From: Moheibacter sediminis | GTDB taxonomy: Bacteria; Bacteroidota; Bacteroidia; Flavobacteriales; Weeksellaceae | Direction of reading: 5' to 3' | DNA: 64,000 nt | Assembly: GCF_900176425.1 (NCBI RefSeq) | Contig: NZ_FWXS01000004.1 | Location: 62,001 to 126,000 of the forward strand | Shown: one piece after another, positions 27,287 through 37,090 of the stretch | Position numbering within the stretch: position 1 is the first letter of the stretch | Layout: each line of letters starts with the position of its first letter | Notes under the pieces: model-generated | Told to the model about the DNA's origin: nothing | The model's database searches: none | Seen by the model: only the letters and a program-made list of their open reading frames with translations | Translations under genes and position numbers: made by a program

Positions 27287-28303
27287 GTGGAAGTAATTCA
27301 AAATAAATCCCTAAAACCCTATAACACATTTGGTTTAGACGTTTCTGCCAAATATTTTGTAGAAGCAGATTCAAAAGAAAAAATCATTTCTGCATTGAAT
27401 TTTGCGAAGGAAAATAACCAGCCGGTTATGTTGCTCAATGGTGGAAGCAATATGCTTTTGACACATGATTTCGAGGGATTGGTTTTGAAATTAAATCTGA
27501 AAGGAATTGAAATCATTTCAGAAAATGAAGATTTCGTAAAAGTAAAAGTCAATTCCGCGGAAAACTGGCATGAGTTTGTGCAATGGACACTGCAAAATGA
27601 TTTCGGCGGATTGGAAAATTTATCCCTCATTCCCGGAAATTGTGGAACGGCTCCGATTCAAAATATCGGTGCTTATGGTGTTGAGATAAAAGATGTGATG
27701 TCTGAACTTTCAGCACTTCATATTGCGACAAGGGAAATCAAAATTTTCGCCAACGAAGAATGTAAATTCGGCTACCGCGAATCTGTTTTTAAAAATGAAT
27801 TCAAAGGACAATTTATTTTGTTAGATGTAACATTTAAATTGACTAAAAAAAATCACATTCTCCATACCTCTTACGGTGCGATTCAATCGGAATTAAATGA
27901 TTTAAACATCTCAAATCCAACGATTCAAGATGTGAGTAAGGCTGTTGTTAATATCCGTCAAAGCAAATTACCTGATCCGAAAGAGATTGGAAATTCTGGT
28001 AGTTTTTTCAAAAATCCGGTCATTTCAAAATCGAAATTTGAAGAACTACAAAAGCAATTTCCTGATATTTCAGGGTATGTTACGGGTGATGAAGTAAAAG
28101 TTGCTGCCGGCTGGTTGATAGAAAATGCTGGTTGGAAGGGAAAACGCTTCGGTGATGCGGGCGTTCATGAAAAACAAGCTTTGGTTTTGGTCAATTATGG
28201 AAACGCAACAGGGCAGGAAATTTATGATTTGTCTCAACAAATTTTAGATGATATCTGGACAAAGTTTGGTATTCAACTAGAAAGAGAAGTTAATATTCTT
28301 TGA
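27287..28303 (+). CDS. murB: UDP-N-acetylmuramate dehydrogenase
   Basis: 338 residues, GTG start abutting the TAA of the aminotransferase gene; no ATG precedes the conserved YNTFG. FAD enzyme that reduces UDP-GlcNAc-enolpyruvate to UDP-MurNAc in peptidoglycan synthesis. Visible blocks: LLNGGSNMLL, NIGAYGVEIKD, GNSGSFFKNPV with the proton-donor serine, and GDAGVHEKQALVLVN. Length and the final 90 residues fit the E. coli-like class I. Confidence 0.95.
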   Translation: MEVIQNKSLKPYNTFGLDVSAKYFVEADSKEKIISALNFAKENNQPVMLLNGGSNMLLTHDFEGLVLKLNLKGIEIISENEDFVKVKVNSAENWHEFVQWTLQNDFGGLENLSLIPGNCGTAPIQNIGAYGVEIKDVMSELSALHIATREIKIFANEECKFGYRESVFKNEFKGQFILLDVTFKLTKKNHILHTSYGAIQSELNDLNISNPTIQDVSKAVVNIRQSKLPDPKEIGNSGSFFKNPVISKSKFEELQKQFPDISGYVTGDEVKVAAGWLIENAGWKGKRFGDAGVHEKQALVLVNYGNATGQEIYDLSQQILDDIWTKFGIQLEREVNIL

Positions 28304-28357
28304 TTACATTTGTTGTAAATCAAGTGCTTAAATCATTTGGATTTTATTTAACATAAA

Positions 28358-28393
28358 ACTCTACTGAATTGGTAGAGTAAAACTCTAATTTTG
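28358..28393 (+). promoter_or_regulatory. Three ACTCTA half-sites overlapping a -7 element
   Basis: ACTCTAC (28358), its complement GTAGAGT (28372) and another ACTCTA (28382) lie in a row. The middle copy can pair with either neighbour (7 bp, or 6 bp with a 3-base loop). The last copy overlaps TAATTTTG (28386-28393), an exact TAnnTTTG match. This resembles an operator over the promoter of the methyltransferase gene that begins at 28411. A repressor is not identified. Confidence 0.4.
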
Positions 28394-28410
28394 CTGCCTT
28401 AAATTTTTAT

Positions 28411-30000
28411 ATGGACAAAAAGCTTTTAAGATCTTCCATTTTCAGACATCTCGATGGAATCGTTACTGCGACAGTGATTGCTGCTTTATCACAGAAAAAT
28501 ATTTTACAATTTATATTAGATAAAAAAGAATTAAAACTTTCCGAAATCGCTCAGGAATTTCCAGCAAATGAAGGTTATCTGAACGTTGCTTTGCGAATTT
28601 TAGCTTCGCAGAATTATTTGAATTATCATATCGACAATCAGAATGATTTAATTCAGATTTCGATAAATGAAAATTCAGAAAAAGCATTTTCTTTCCAAAA
28701 TATTTATGTTGACTTATCTCAATTTTTATCAGATGAAGACTTGATTAAATCAAGAGAAATCACTGAAGAATTGTGCCGTAAATGGATTCAATTATTTGAT
28801 AAATATAAATCATTATTGGTTGAAAAATCTGATGAAAATTCATTGGAATTTCAACTCAAAAAACACATCGAAGGCGTACTCATAGGGCCAATCATAGTAA
28901 AACTTGGAATGAGTGGAATGTTCCATAAATACTTTATGGAAGCGTCTTTCAGCGCAGGAGAATTCCATAGAAATCCTGAATGTTTTGAAACAATTTTAGA
29001 TTATTTGTCTGAATTAGGTTGGTTTACCAAACGAAATAAAAATTTCCAGTTTACCGAAACCGGATTGTTTTTCGCCAGACGAGCTCCGGCTTACGGTGTT
29101 ACTGTTTCTTATTTACCGATGTTTTCAAAACTTCAAAATTTACTTTTTGGAAAAGCAAATGAAATTCGGGAAATCGAAATTGGTGATGATGAAATCCACG
29201 TGGACAGAGAGATGAACGTTTGGGGAAGCGGTGGTGCGCATTCTACATACTTCAAAGTTTTGGATGAATTTATCATCGAAATTTTTAACCGTCCGATCCA
29301 TGAGCAACCCAAAGGAATTCTCGATATGGGTTGTGGAAACGGTGCGCTTTTGCAACATTTGTATGAAGTGATTGAACGCCAAACTTTGCGTGGAAAACAA
29401 TTAGAAGAACATCCCTTATTTTTGGTGGGTGCAGATTTCAATCAGGCGGCGCTGAAAGTAACGCGTGCAAATTTGATTAAAAATGACATTTGGGCAAAAG
29501 TGATTTGGGGCGACATAGGAAATCCACAAAAATTATCCGAAGATTTAAAATGTGATTACAATATTGAATTGGGAGAATTGTTGAATATCAGAACCTTCTT
29601 AGATCATAACCGAATCTGGGAAGATGTAGCGGAGTTGAATTCTGAACGTATAAGCACTTCAACAGGTGCGTTTAGTTTCAGAGGAAAAAGACTTTCAAAC
29701 CAAGAAGTTGAAGAAAATCTTTTGCTTCATTTGAAAAAATGGACACCTTATGTTGAAAGATTCGGATTGTTATTGATTGAATTACATACTTTGCCACCTG
29801 CGATTACTTCAAAAAATTTAGGAAAAACTGCGGCAACTGCTTATGATGCTACACATGGATTTTCAGATCAATACATTGTTGAGGTCGATGTTTTTCACAA
29901 GATTTGTATGGAATCCGGATTAAATCCTGACAGAAATTTATTCAAGAAATTTCCTGATTCTGAATTGGCGACTGTAAGTATTAATTTGTTGAAGAAATAA
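28411..30000 (+). CDS. Class I SAM-dependent methyltransferase with N-terminal winged-helix domain
   Basis: 529 residues. The N-terminal part reads like the dimerisation/winged-helix domain of O-methyltransferases (IAALSQKNILQFILDKKELKLSEIAQEF). Motif I LDMGCGNGALLQHL is near 305, with GADFNQAALKVTRANL as motif II. At 529 residues it is longer than small-molecule O-methyltransferases, because about 200 residues with no motif I know sit between the two domains. Substrate unknown; it may modify a lipid or secondary metabolite. Transcribed alone from a candidate operator-covered promoter. Confidence 0.75.
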   Translation: MDKKLLRSSIFRHLDGIVTATVIAALSQKNILQFILDKKELKLSEIAQEFPANEGYLNVALRILASQNYLNYHIDNQNDLIQISINENSEKAFSFQNIYVDLSQFLSDEDLIKSREITEELCRKWIQLFDKYKSLLVEKSDENSLEFQLKKHIEGVLIGPIIVKLGMSGMFHKYFMEASFSAGEFHRNPECFETILDYLSELGWFTKRNKNFQFTETGLFFARRAPAYGVTVSYLPMFSKLQNLLFGKANEIREIEIGDDEIHVDREMNVWGSGGAHSTYFKVLDEFIIEIFNRPIHEQPKGILDMGCGNGALLQHLYEVIERQTLRGKQLEEHPLFLVGADFNQAALKVTRANLIKNDIWAKVIWGDIGNPQKLSEDLKCDYNIELGELLNIRTFLDHNRIWEDVAELNSERISTSTGAFSFRGKRLSNQEVEENLLLHLKKWTPYVERFGLLLIELHTLPPAITSKNLGKTAATAYDATHGFSDQYIVEVDVFHKICMESGLNPDRNLFKKFPDSELATVSINLLKK

Positions 30001-30014
30001 AATTTCAAACTTTG

Positions 30015-30042
30015 TCATTCCGAATGAAATAAAAAGGAATGA
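30015..30042. terminator. Inverted repeat between convergent genes
   Basis: TCATTCC (30015-30021) and GGAATGA (30036-30042) form a perfect 7-bp stem with a 14-base A-rich loop, midway between two convergent stops. The words GTCATTCCGAAT and GAGGAATCTT resemble a repeat seen often between flavobacterial genes (from memory). Likely acts as a bidirectional terminator. Confidence 0.45.
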
Positions 30043-30054
30043 GGAATCTTTAAT

Positions 30055-30756
30055 TTAATTATTCATCCAATTCAACCCAAAAACGCTATTCAAAGCAGCA
30101 GTTTCGGTGCGAAGTCTTTGATTTCCAAGAGAAATTCCAATAAATCCATTTTGCTCGGCAAGTTGGATTTCTTCTTTTGAGAAATCTCCTTCGGGACCGA
30201 TTAGAATCAAATAATCTGTTACAGGTTTAATGATTTTCTTAAATTCTTTTCTTTCAAAATTAGAGTCACAATGCGCAATCATTTTATTTTCAGGATGATT
30301 GAATTTAAGAAAATCAGAAAATTTAATCAAATCATTGATTTTTGGAACGGAAGCTTTTAGCGATTGTTTCACTGCCGAATGAACGATTTTCTGACAGCGT
30401 TCAAGATTGATGTTTTTTCTTTCCGAATGAAATGTTTTCAGAAATGTAATTTCATCAATTCCAATTTCCACAGATTTTTCCATGAAGAATTCAATACGTT
30501 CCATGTTTTTGGTAGGAGCGATGGCAACATGAATTTGATAAGGTCTCTGTTCAAAATTTTCCTGAATTTCAGATAATTCAACTTCAATTGATTTTGAATT
30601 GATTTGGGAAACTTTTCCTTTGGCTAATTTCCCCAATCCATCTGTGACATAAATTTCCTGACCGATTTTTCCGCGCAAAACTTTAGAGAAATGCTGGCTT
30701 TCTTCCGAGTTTAATTCTGCAAAATTTCCATTAATATTTCCGATGTATAACCGCAT
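30055..30756 (-). CDS. rsmE: 16S rRNA (uracil(1498)-N(3))-methyltransferase
   Basis: 233 residues. SPOUT-family methyltransferase acting on m3U1498 of 16S rRNA. Seen: SQHFSKVLRGKIGQEIYVTDG (PUA-like N-terminal domain), AIAPTKNMERIEFFMEKSVEIGIDEI, and the knot region LILIGPEGDFSKEEIQLAEQNG followed by ISLGNQRLRTETAALN. Overlaps the stop of tsaD by one base, so the two are cotranscribed. Confidence 0.95.
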   Translation of the reverse strand: MRLYIGNINGNFAELNSEESQHFSKVLRGKIGQEIYVTDGLGKLAKGKVSQINSKSIEVELSEIQENFEQRPYQIHVAIAPTKNMERIEFFMEKSVEIGIDEITFLKTFHSERKNINLERCQKIVHSAVKQSLKASVPKINDLIKFSDFLKFNHPENKMIAHCDSNFERKEFKKIIKPVTDYLILIGPEGDFSKEEIQLAEQNGFIGISLGNQRLRTETAALNSVFGLNWMNN

Positions 30757-31775
30757 TATAAAGTATATTTTGAAACAGATTTAGAAGTAGAATCGGCGAA
30801 AATACTTCGTTCAAATTTCAATTGTCCGACCATCGCAATCATCGCCGCATTGTCTGTCGTGTATTCAAATTTTGGAACAAATGTTTTATAATTTCCGGAT
30901 TTTGCCAATTCATTCAATCGATTTCTGATTTCAGAATTTGCCGAAACGCCACCTGCAATTGCGATTTGATTGATTCCGCTTTTTTCAGAAGCCGCAATTA
31001 TTTTTTCCATCAAAATATCGACAATCGTTTTTTGAATCGAAGCGCATAAATCGTTTAAATTTTCTTCTATAAAATCCGGATTTTCTTTCACTTCTTTTTG
31101 GATGAAATACAAAATCGCAGTTTTCAATCCACTGAAACTGAAATTAAATCCATCCACTTTAGGTTTTGAAAATTTGAATTTGTCAGGATTTCCTTCTTTT
31201 GCCAATTTATCGATGATTGGTCCCGAAGGATAATCCAATCCCAAAACTTTTCCGGCTTTGTCAAAAGCTTCCCCCGCAGCATCATCAATCGTTTCACCTA
31301 AAAGTTCCATTTCGAAATAATCATTGATTTTAACGATTTGTGTATGCCCGCCGCTTACAGTCAAACATAAAAATGGAAAATCTGGTGAATTCTCATTGGC
31401 ATCATCAATAAAATGCGCCAAAATATGCGCTTGCATGTGGTTGATTTCAATCAAAGGAACATCCAAAGATGCACTCAAAGATTTCGCAAAGCTGCTTCCA
31501 ACCAATAAAGAACCCATCAATCCGGGACCACGCGTATAAGCCACCGCAGAGATTTTGTCTTTGGAAATTCCGGCTTGTTTGATGGCTTCATTTACGACCG
31601 GGACGATGTTTTGCTGGTGGGCACGTGAAGCCAGTTCAGGCACGACTCCGCCGTAACTTTGGTGTACTTTTTGATTGGCAATCACGTTGGATAAAATTTT
31701 ATTGTTCTGAATCACAGCCGAAGCCGTATCATCACAAGAAGATTCAATTCCAAGTATTATTGGGAAATCAGTCAT
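30756..31775 (-). CDS. tsaD: tRNA N6-adenosine threonylcarbamoyltransferase
   Basis: 339 residues. Catalyses the final transfer in t6A37 tRNA modification with TsaB/TsaE. Visible: ILGIESSCDDTASAV at the N-terminus, metal-binding HMQAHILAHF, SGGHTQIV, GEAFDKAGKVLGL, and the closing GGVSANSEIRNRL. Divergent from tamB with 61 bases between starts, an order I recall from other Flavobacteria. Confidence 0.97.
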   Translation of the reverse strand: MTDFPIILGIESSCDDTASAVIQNNKILSNVIANQKVHQSYGGVVPELASRAHQQNIVPVVNEAIKQAGISKDKISAVAYTRGPGLMGSLLVGSSFAKSLSASLDVPLIEINHMQAHILAHFIDDANENSPDFPFLCLTVSGGHTQIVKINDYFEMELLGETIDDAAGEAFDKAGKVLGLDYPSGPIIDKLAKEGNPDKFKFSKPKVDGFNFSFSGLKTAILYFIQKEVKENPDFIEENLNDLCASIQKTIVDILMEKIIAASEKSGINQIAIAGGVSANSEIRNRLNELAKSGNYKTFVPKFEYTTDNAAMIAMVGQLKFERSIFADSTSKSVSKYTL

Positions 31776-31804
31776 TTTAACGCTTACAATTAATTAATTA
31801 CGCT

Positions 31805-31812
31805 TAATTTTG
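31805..31812 (+). promoter_or_regulatory. Candidate -7 promoter element for tamB (TAATTTTG)
   Basis: TAATTTTG matches TAnnTTTG exactly and sits 24 bases before the TTG start at 31837, inside the tsaD/tamB divergent gap. No clear -33 element is visible. Confidence 0.35.
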
Positions 31813-31836
31813 TTGCAAATATCGGAATTTTAGAGT

Positions 31837-34800
31837 TTGAAAGTAGTAAGAAGAATAGGAAGGGTAATTTTAATTTCAGTAATCGTCGTGCTTACGCTTT
31901 TGCTGACGGTTATGATTTCCCTGCAAATTCCTGCTGTTCAGACCAAAATTGCAACTTATGCCGTAACTGAACTCAATAAAACTTTCGGCACTAAAATAAA
32001 TGTTGACCGCGTAAATATCGATTTTTTCGGAGATGTGAACCTATACGGAGTCTCCACGCATGACAACCACGATTTGGAATTCGTGAAAATCGACAGAGTT
32101 GAAGCTCGACTTAGTTTATGGGGATTGATTAGAAATCCCAATAATATTACCATTAAAAAATTGACTCTTTATAAGCCTGAAGTGCAGGTGATCACTTATA
32201 AAGAGGAAACGATAAGTAATTTCATTGATTTAGTTAATAAATTTTCAAAACAGGAAAAAACAGAAGAATCAGATTTTCTTTTGCGTGGTGATGTGGAAAT
32301 TATCAATGGAAAAGTATTAATCCAAAATCAAAATCTGGAAAATCCGAATTGGATTGATGCGCAGAATTTCAACGCTTTGATTGAAAAGTTTAAATTGGAA
32401 AACAATGAAATCTGGGCAAATCTGAAACAGATGAATTTCAATGCTGAAAGAAATGATGAAAATTATATAATTGAGAATTTTTCAGGCGATTTTCACTATT
32501 CAGACAAAGAAATTAGATTTGACAAATTAAATTTAAAAACCGAAGATTCCTATCTTGACGGGCATTTGGTTTTCTCCTATAATTCAACCGAAGAATTAAA
32601 AGATTTTGTAAACAAAGTACAATGGGATGTTGAGTTCAAAGATGATTCGAAAGTAAATTTTAAAGATATTCGTTATTTTGTAAAGAATTTCGACAAGAAT
32701 AGTACGGTCGAAGTTTTGGGAAAAGTTTCCGGAACTTTGAATGATTTGCATCTGAATGAATTTCAATTGAAAGGCGACGGCGCTTTTATTGCGGCCAATG
32801 ATTTGTATCTGACCGATATGACCCACGGCGATAAAATTGTCATTTCCACTAAAAATGTAAAGCTAAAAACTTCCTATTCAGAATTAAATCAATTGCTTCC
32901 GACATTTATTTCGAGCCGAATTCCTGATTTTATGAATCGTTTCGGGACGATGGATTATTTGGGAGATTTTAATTTAAATCCAAATCAAATTAACATCAAC
33001 GGAGATGCGATTACGGCTTTAGGAAATGCTGATTTGAATGTTGCGTTGACCAATTACAAAAGGAATCTTACATATAAAGGAACGGTCATCGCTGACAATA
33101 TAAACCTGAAACAAATCACGGAAGTAAAAGAACTTGGATTTGTGAAAGGTCGAATGGAATTTGATGGTGTCGGCACCGATATCAAAACATTGAAATTGCG
33201 TGCCAACGGAAATCTTGCTTACCTCGATTTGATGGACAAAAGATACCAGCAAGTTTCAGTAAACGGAAAGTTGGAAAGACAGATTTTTTCCGGATTGCTT
33301 TCCATTCGTGACCCGCATTTGAATTTAAATTATGACGGAACTTTTGATTTTTCGGGTAAAACCATGAAATTGGATTTCCAGTCAAATGTCAATCATATCA
33401 ATCTCGATTATCTAGGTTTGACCAAAAATTTAGAAGCAAAAGTTAAAGCAGAGATTGGAGGAAATTTTACATTTAGTAATATTGATGATTTCTTAGGTAA
33501 TTTAGATATAAAAAATCTTCATTTTACTTCAAAAACCGATACGGTTGATATTCCTGAAGCGCATTTGGTTTCTTCAAGAACAGATGGAAATCAAAATCTG
33601 GAATTGGATATTCCAGGGTTTTTGAAAGGAGAAATTCATGGTAATTACAGATTGAGCCAGCTTCCTGATGCGATCATGAATGCGGTTGGAACTACAACTT
33701 TGCTTACTTATGAGGCCAAACCGATTGAAGCCAATCAGAGTTTTGGATTTTATTTCGAAGTCGATCAGGATTTATTTTCTTTGATTGATCCGCGAATTCA
33801 GATTGCTCCTGGGACAATTGTGGATGGTCAAGTCGATACAAATACCAATTCATTAATTGCGGAATTGAGTTCTACCGAAATTGGTTTTGACGGGTTTAAT
33901 CTTTATAATCCCTTGATTAATATTGACACTTCCAAAAATACAGAACCCATTTACCTTCGTTCGGATAGTATTGCTGCGAAAGGTTTTATGATTTACAATA
34001 TGGATTTGTACACGACTCCGATTCAGGATTCCATGTTAGTGAAAACGAAATTTCAGATTGGAAAAGAATTTCCGGTAAATGTAGATTTAAATCTGTTCCA
34101 TACGTTAGATGAAGAAGAAAATCTGGTTTTTGGTTTTTCGCCTTCAACTATAAATGTGGATGAAACAGATTGGCATTTGAACCCAAATAATGACAGAAAT
34201 TCCAATCGTGTTACAGTAAATTTCAAGAAGAATTATTACAAACTTCAAAATGTTTTGTTAGAATCAGAGGGGCAGAAATTATTGTTGGACGGTTATTATG
34301 CAAGTGCGACTGATTACCAGTTGAATGCAGATTTGGAAGAATTGGTTTTGTCTAAATTATTACCAAAAGGATTACTTGGAAATTTATCTATAGATGGGAT
34401 TGCCAACGGAAATATTGACATCATCAGAAGTAAAGACGAATTCAAACCTTTGATGGAGCTGAAGGTTGCATCACTTGAATTAAACAAATATGCTTTGGGT
34501 GATTTGGGAATTAATGGAGTTTATAACGTTGCGCAAAATGTATTTGATTTAGAGCTCTTTTTAGAACAACAGCAAGTTCAGGTTTTATATGTGAATGGAT
34601 ATATTGATAATAAGCCGGCTACGCCTGAAATCAATTTGGCGGCAAGTTTAGATGATCTGAATTTCAAATTTGTAGAATCATTTTTATCGGCGGCTATGAG
34701 TAATGTAAGAGGAATGATTTCCGGAGAAATGAAATTTACAGGACCAATCGATTCTCCAGATTTTGAGGGAATGCTCGACATGAAAGACTTAGGATTTACA

Positions 34801-36405
34801 GTTGATTATCTCAATGTTGATTATGCTTTTGACGGTGTAAATACACTTCCTGTTTATAAACAAAGTGGAGGGCAAGGTTTCATCAATTTGGATGAAATGT
34901 CATTCAGAGATACAAAATTCAATACAAAAGGAGAAGTTACGGGGCAATTACTTTTTAGAGATTTTGCCACCTGGTTTCTCAACTTGTCATTCAATACAAA
35001 TAATTTACTTGTGATGAATACCACCGAAAAACATAATGAATTGTTTTATGGAAGAGTATTCGGGCAGGGAGCATTTGAACTTTTCGGTCCGCCTGAGAGA
35101 TTAGATATTTCTGCAAAAGCAATCATCAATGAAAATTCAGAATTTACAATCAATACCGGAGCTACTAAAGTAGAATCAGAAAGCTCGTTGGTAAGATTTA
35201 TTCCGGAAGGATTAGACAAAATAGAAGATGACGGAACACCACGTGGAATGGATATTGACATAGAAGTTTCAGCCAGTCCTTCAGCAACCATCAACCTGAT
35301 TTTTGATCCGGTGACAGGTGATATGGTTACAGCAAATGGCTATACAAAGGATTTGAGATTTAGACTTTCCCGTACCGGAAATATGACCATTGACGGAACC
35401 TATACTTTAGAATCAGGAAAATATGAACTCCGCCAAATCCCTCTTCTCAATCGAGACTTCAACATAAAATCAGGAAGTTATGTGAGATGGAACAATGGGA
35501 ATGCGTTTGAGGCAGATATGAATATTGTTGCGAACTATGAAAGAACAGTTTCAAATGTTTATGAATATGCAGGTGTAGGGCAGAGTCAAACTTATGATGT
35601 TGCTTTGGGGATTGTAATCAGTGAGTCTTTGAAAGAACCGGAAATGGATTTCACATTGACGATTCCAAAAGGAGGCAGTGATATACAATCAGCGGTGGAT
35701 TATAAATTTAATTTAGATCCCGACGAAAAAATGATTCAATTTGGCTCCATATTGTTATTTGGTCAATTCAATACCAATTCCGAATCCGTTCTGACCGCAG
35801 GTGCTACCTCTGCAGGAGCAGGTATAGCTTTGAAGCAACTGGGCGGTATTTTGACTTCTTTATTATCGAGTGGGGGAGTAAGTGTTGGATTAGATTACGT
35901 TTCAGGGTCACAGCTAAGTAATACATCTGACCGTGTGAAAACAAATTTAACGATCAATTTATCACCTCGCTGGACTTTCAATGGAGCCGTTGGAATCCCC
36001 GTTGGGACTACTTATCAAGGAGATAATGCCACAGGAGAAGCAGAAATTCAGTGGGATGTTTCCAAGAAGATGGATAAAAGTATTGTTGTAAACTTCTTTA
36101 CGCGACCAACCAATTTTGGAGTTCAAGGAGCCGGAAATACAAATAATTTCCAAAGTTTCGGAGGTGGAATTATCTATAAAACTACTTTTGACAGATTTTC
36201 TGAGATTTTTAAAAAACAAGAAAATACTCCATCTCCGGTTGTAACTCCAAAATTCGGAGATGAACCACCTTCATTATTTGACCAGCCTTTCCCAAATGAC
36301 TCCATCACACCGGAAAACGGAGAGGAAAAAGATTCTGTAGAAAAAAAGAAAGTTTCTAAAGTTGAGGAAAAACAGAAAGGAAATTCTCTGGTTCGTTTTA
36401 AATAA
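31837..36405 (+). CDS. tamB: Translocation/assembly module TamB domain protein
   Basis: 1522 residues. A TTG start is required to keep the signal anchor (KVVRRIGRVILISVIVVLTLLLTVM); the next ATG falls inside that helix. The long middle is repetitive beta strand of the AsmA/TamB type. The C-terminal third has the DUF490/TamB core (GNMTIDGTYTLESGKYELRQ, FELGPPE-like turns). The last 60 residues are Pro/Lys/Glu-rich. TamB-like proteins bridge inner and outer membranes and help move phospholipid or barrel proteins. Some Bacteroidota partners (TamL) are outside this window. Confidence 0.9.
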   Translation: MKVVRRIGRVILISVIVVLTLLLTVMISLQIPAVQTKIATYAVTELNKTFGTKINVDRVNIDFFGDVNLYGVSTHDNHDLEFVKIDRVEARLSLWGLIRNPNNITIKKLTLYKPEVQVITYKEETISNFIDLVNKFSKQEKTEESDFLLRGDVEIINGKVLIQNQNLENPNWIDAQNFNALIEKFKLENNEIWANLKQMNFNAERNDENYIIENFSGDFHYSDKEIRFDKLNLKTEDSYLDGHLVFSYNSTEELKDFVNKVQWDVEFKDDSKVNFKDIRYFVKNFDKNSTVEVLGKVSGTLNDLHLNEFQLKGDGAFIAANDLYLTDMTHGDKIVISTKNVKLKTSYSELNQLLPTFISSRIPDFMNRFGTMDYLGDFNLNPNQININGDAITALGNADLNVALTNYKRNLTYKGTVIADNINLKQITEVKELGFVKGRMEFDGVGTDIKTLKLRANGNLAYLDLMDKRYQQVSVNGKLERQIFSGLLSIRDPHLNLNYDGTFDFSGKTMKLDFQSNVNHINLDYLGLTKNLEAKVKAEIGGNFTFSNIDDFLGNLDIKNLHFTSKTDTVDIPEAHLVSSRTDGNQNLELDIPGFLKGEIHGNYRLSQLPDAIMNAVGTTTLLTYEAKPIEANQSFGFYFEVDQDLFSLIDPRIQIAPGTIVDGQVDTNTNSLIAELSSTEIGFDGFNLYNPLINIDTSKNTEPIYLRSDSIAAKGFMIYNMDLYTTPIQDSMLVKTKFQIGKEFPVNVDLNLFHTLDEEENLVFGFSPSTINVDETDWHLNPNNDRNSNRVTVNFKKNYYKLQNVLLESEGQKLLLDGYYASATDYQLNADLEELVLSKLLPKGLLGNLSIDGIANGNIDIIRSKDEFKPLMELKVASLELNKYALGDLGINGVYNVAQNVFDLELFLEQQQVQVLYVNGYIDNKPATPEINLAASLDDLNFKFVESFLSAAMSNVRGMISGEMKFTGPIDSPDFEGMLDMKDLGFTVDYLNVDYAFDGVNTLPVYKQSGGQGFINLDEMSFRDTKFNTKGEVTGQLLFRDFATWFLNLSFNTNNLLVMNTTEKHNELFYGRVFGQGAFELFGPPERLDISAKAIINENSEFTINTGATKVESESSLVRFIPEGLDKIEDDGTPRGMDIDIEVSASPSATINLIFDPVTGDMVTANGYTKDLRFRLSRTGNMTIDGTYTLESGKYELRQIPLLNRDFNIKSGSYVRWNNGNAFEADMNIVANYERTVSNVYEYAGVGQSQTYDVALGIVISESLKEPEMDFTLTIPKGGSDIQSAVDYKFNLDPDEKMIQFGSILLFGQFNTNSESVLTAGATSAGAGIALKQLGGILTSLLSSGGVSVGLDYVSGSQLSNTSDRVKTNLTINLSPRWTFNGAVGIPVGTTYQGDNATGEAEIQWDVSKKMDKSIVVNFFTRPTNFGVQGAGNTNNFQSFGGGIIYKTTFDRFSEIFKKQENTPSPVVTPKFGDEPPSLFDQPFPNDSITPENGEEKDSVEKKKVSKVEEKQKGNSLVRFK

Positions 36406-36410
36406 AAAAA

Positions 36411-36434
36411 GTTTATTGTCCAAAGACAATAAAC
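36411..36434. terminator. Perfect 10-bp hairpin after tamB
   Basis: GTTTATTGTC (36411-36420) and GACAATAAAC (36425-36434) pair perfectly around a CAAA loop, 5 bases after the tamB stop. A tract of A precedes it but no T tract follows on the + strand, so it is an atypical terminator or mRNA 3'-end stabiliser. Confidence 0.55.
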
Positions 36435-36603
36435 TCACGCAAAACAAACAAAAGTGATGAATTTTTTGTGATTCAAAACTTGTTGCTAATTTAATGTTTT
36501 GTCAAAATATTTAAAAAAAATATATTGATTTAATGAATTTATTTATAAATTTGATAAAATTTAAGTTCATAAATTATTAATTTAATAAAATGTAGGTTCT
36601 GAT

Positions 36604-37080
36604 ATGAAGCCAAATTATGATATCGATGATGTAGATAAAACGATTTTGATGTATTTGATTGAAAATACACGCATGCCTTTTACTGAAATTGCCAAAAAAA
36701 TGGAAGTTTCTGCGGGAACCATACATGTTCGTGTAAAAAAGTTGGAAGATGCAGGCATCATTAAAGGGACAACTCTGATTACGGATTATGATAAAATGGG
36801 TTATCAATTTGTTGCTTATGTAGGTCTATTATTGACTAAGACCAATAAAATACAAGGTGTAGTTGAAGAATTATACAAAATTCCAAATGTAACCGTAGCG
36901 CACATCGTTTCGGGTAAATATAATATTTTCTGTAAAATCAGAGCGCGCGATACCAATCATGCGAAGGAAGTTATTTTTAAAATTGATGAGATAGATGATG
37001 TTCTGCGGACTGAGTCCATGATTTCTCTTGAAGAAAGCTTCAATGACAAAAATCGATTGATGAGATCAATTTTTAAATAA
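36604..37080 (+). CDS. Lrp/AsnC family transcriptional regulator
   Basis: 158 residues. The N-terminal helix-turn-helix (DDVDKTILMYLIENTRMPFTEIAKKMEVSAGTIHVRVKKLEDAGII) is followed by a RAM ligand-binding domain (about 65-150). Binds DNA as an octameric ring and senses a small molecule, often an amino acid. A TAAATTTG -7-like element at 36546 precedes it. Ten bases separate it from the next gene, so the pair may be one operon. Confidence 0.93.
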   Translation: MKPNYDIDDVDKTILMYLIENTRMPFTEIAKKMEVSAGTIHVRVKKLEDAGIIKGTTLITDYDKMGYQFVAYVGLLLTKTNKIQGVVEELYKIPNVTVAHIVSGKYNIFCKIRARDTNHAKEVIFKIDEIDDVLRTESMISLEESFNDKNRLMRSIFK

Positions 37081-37090
37081 TGAATTTCAA

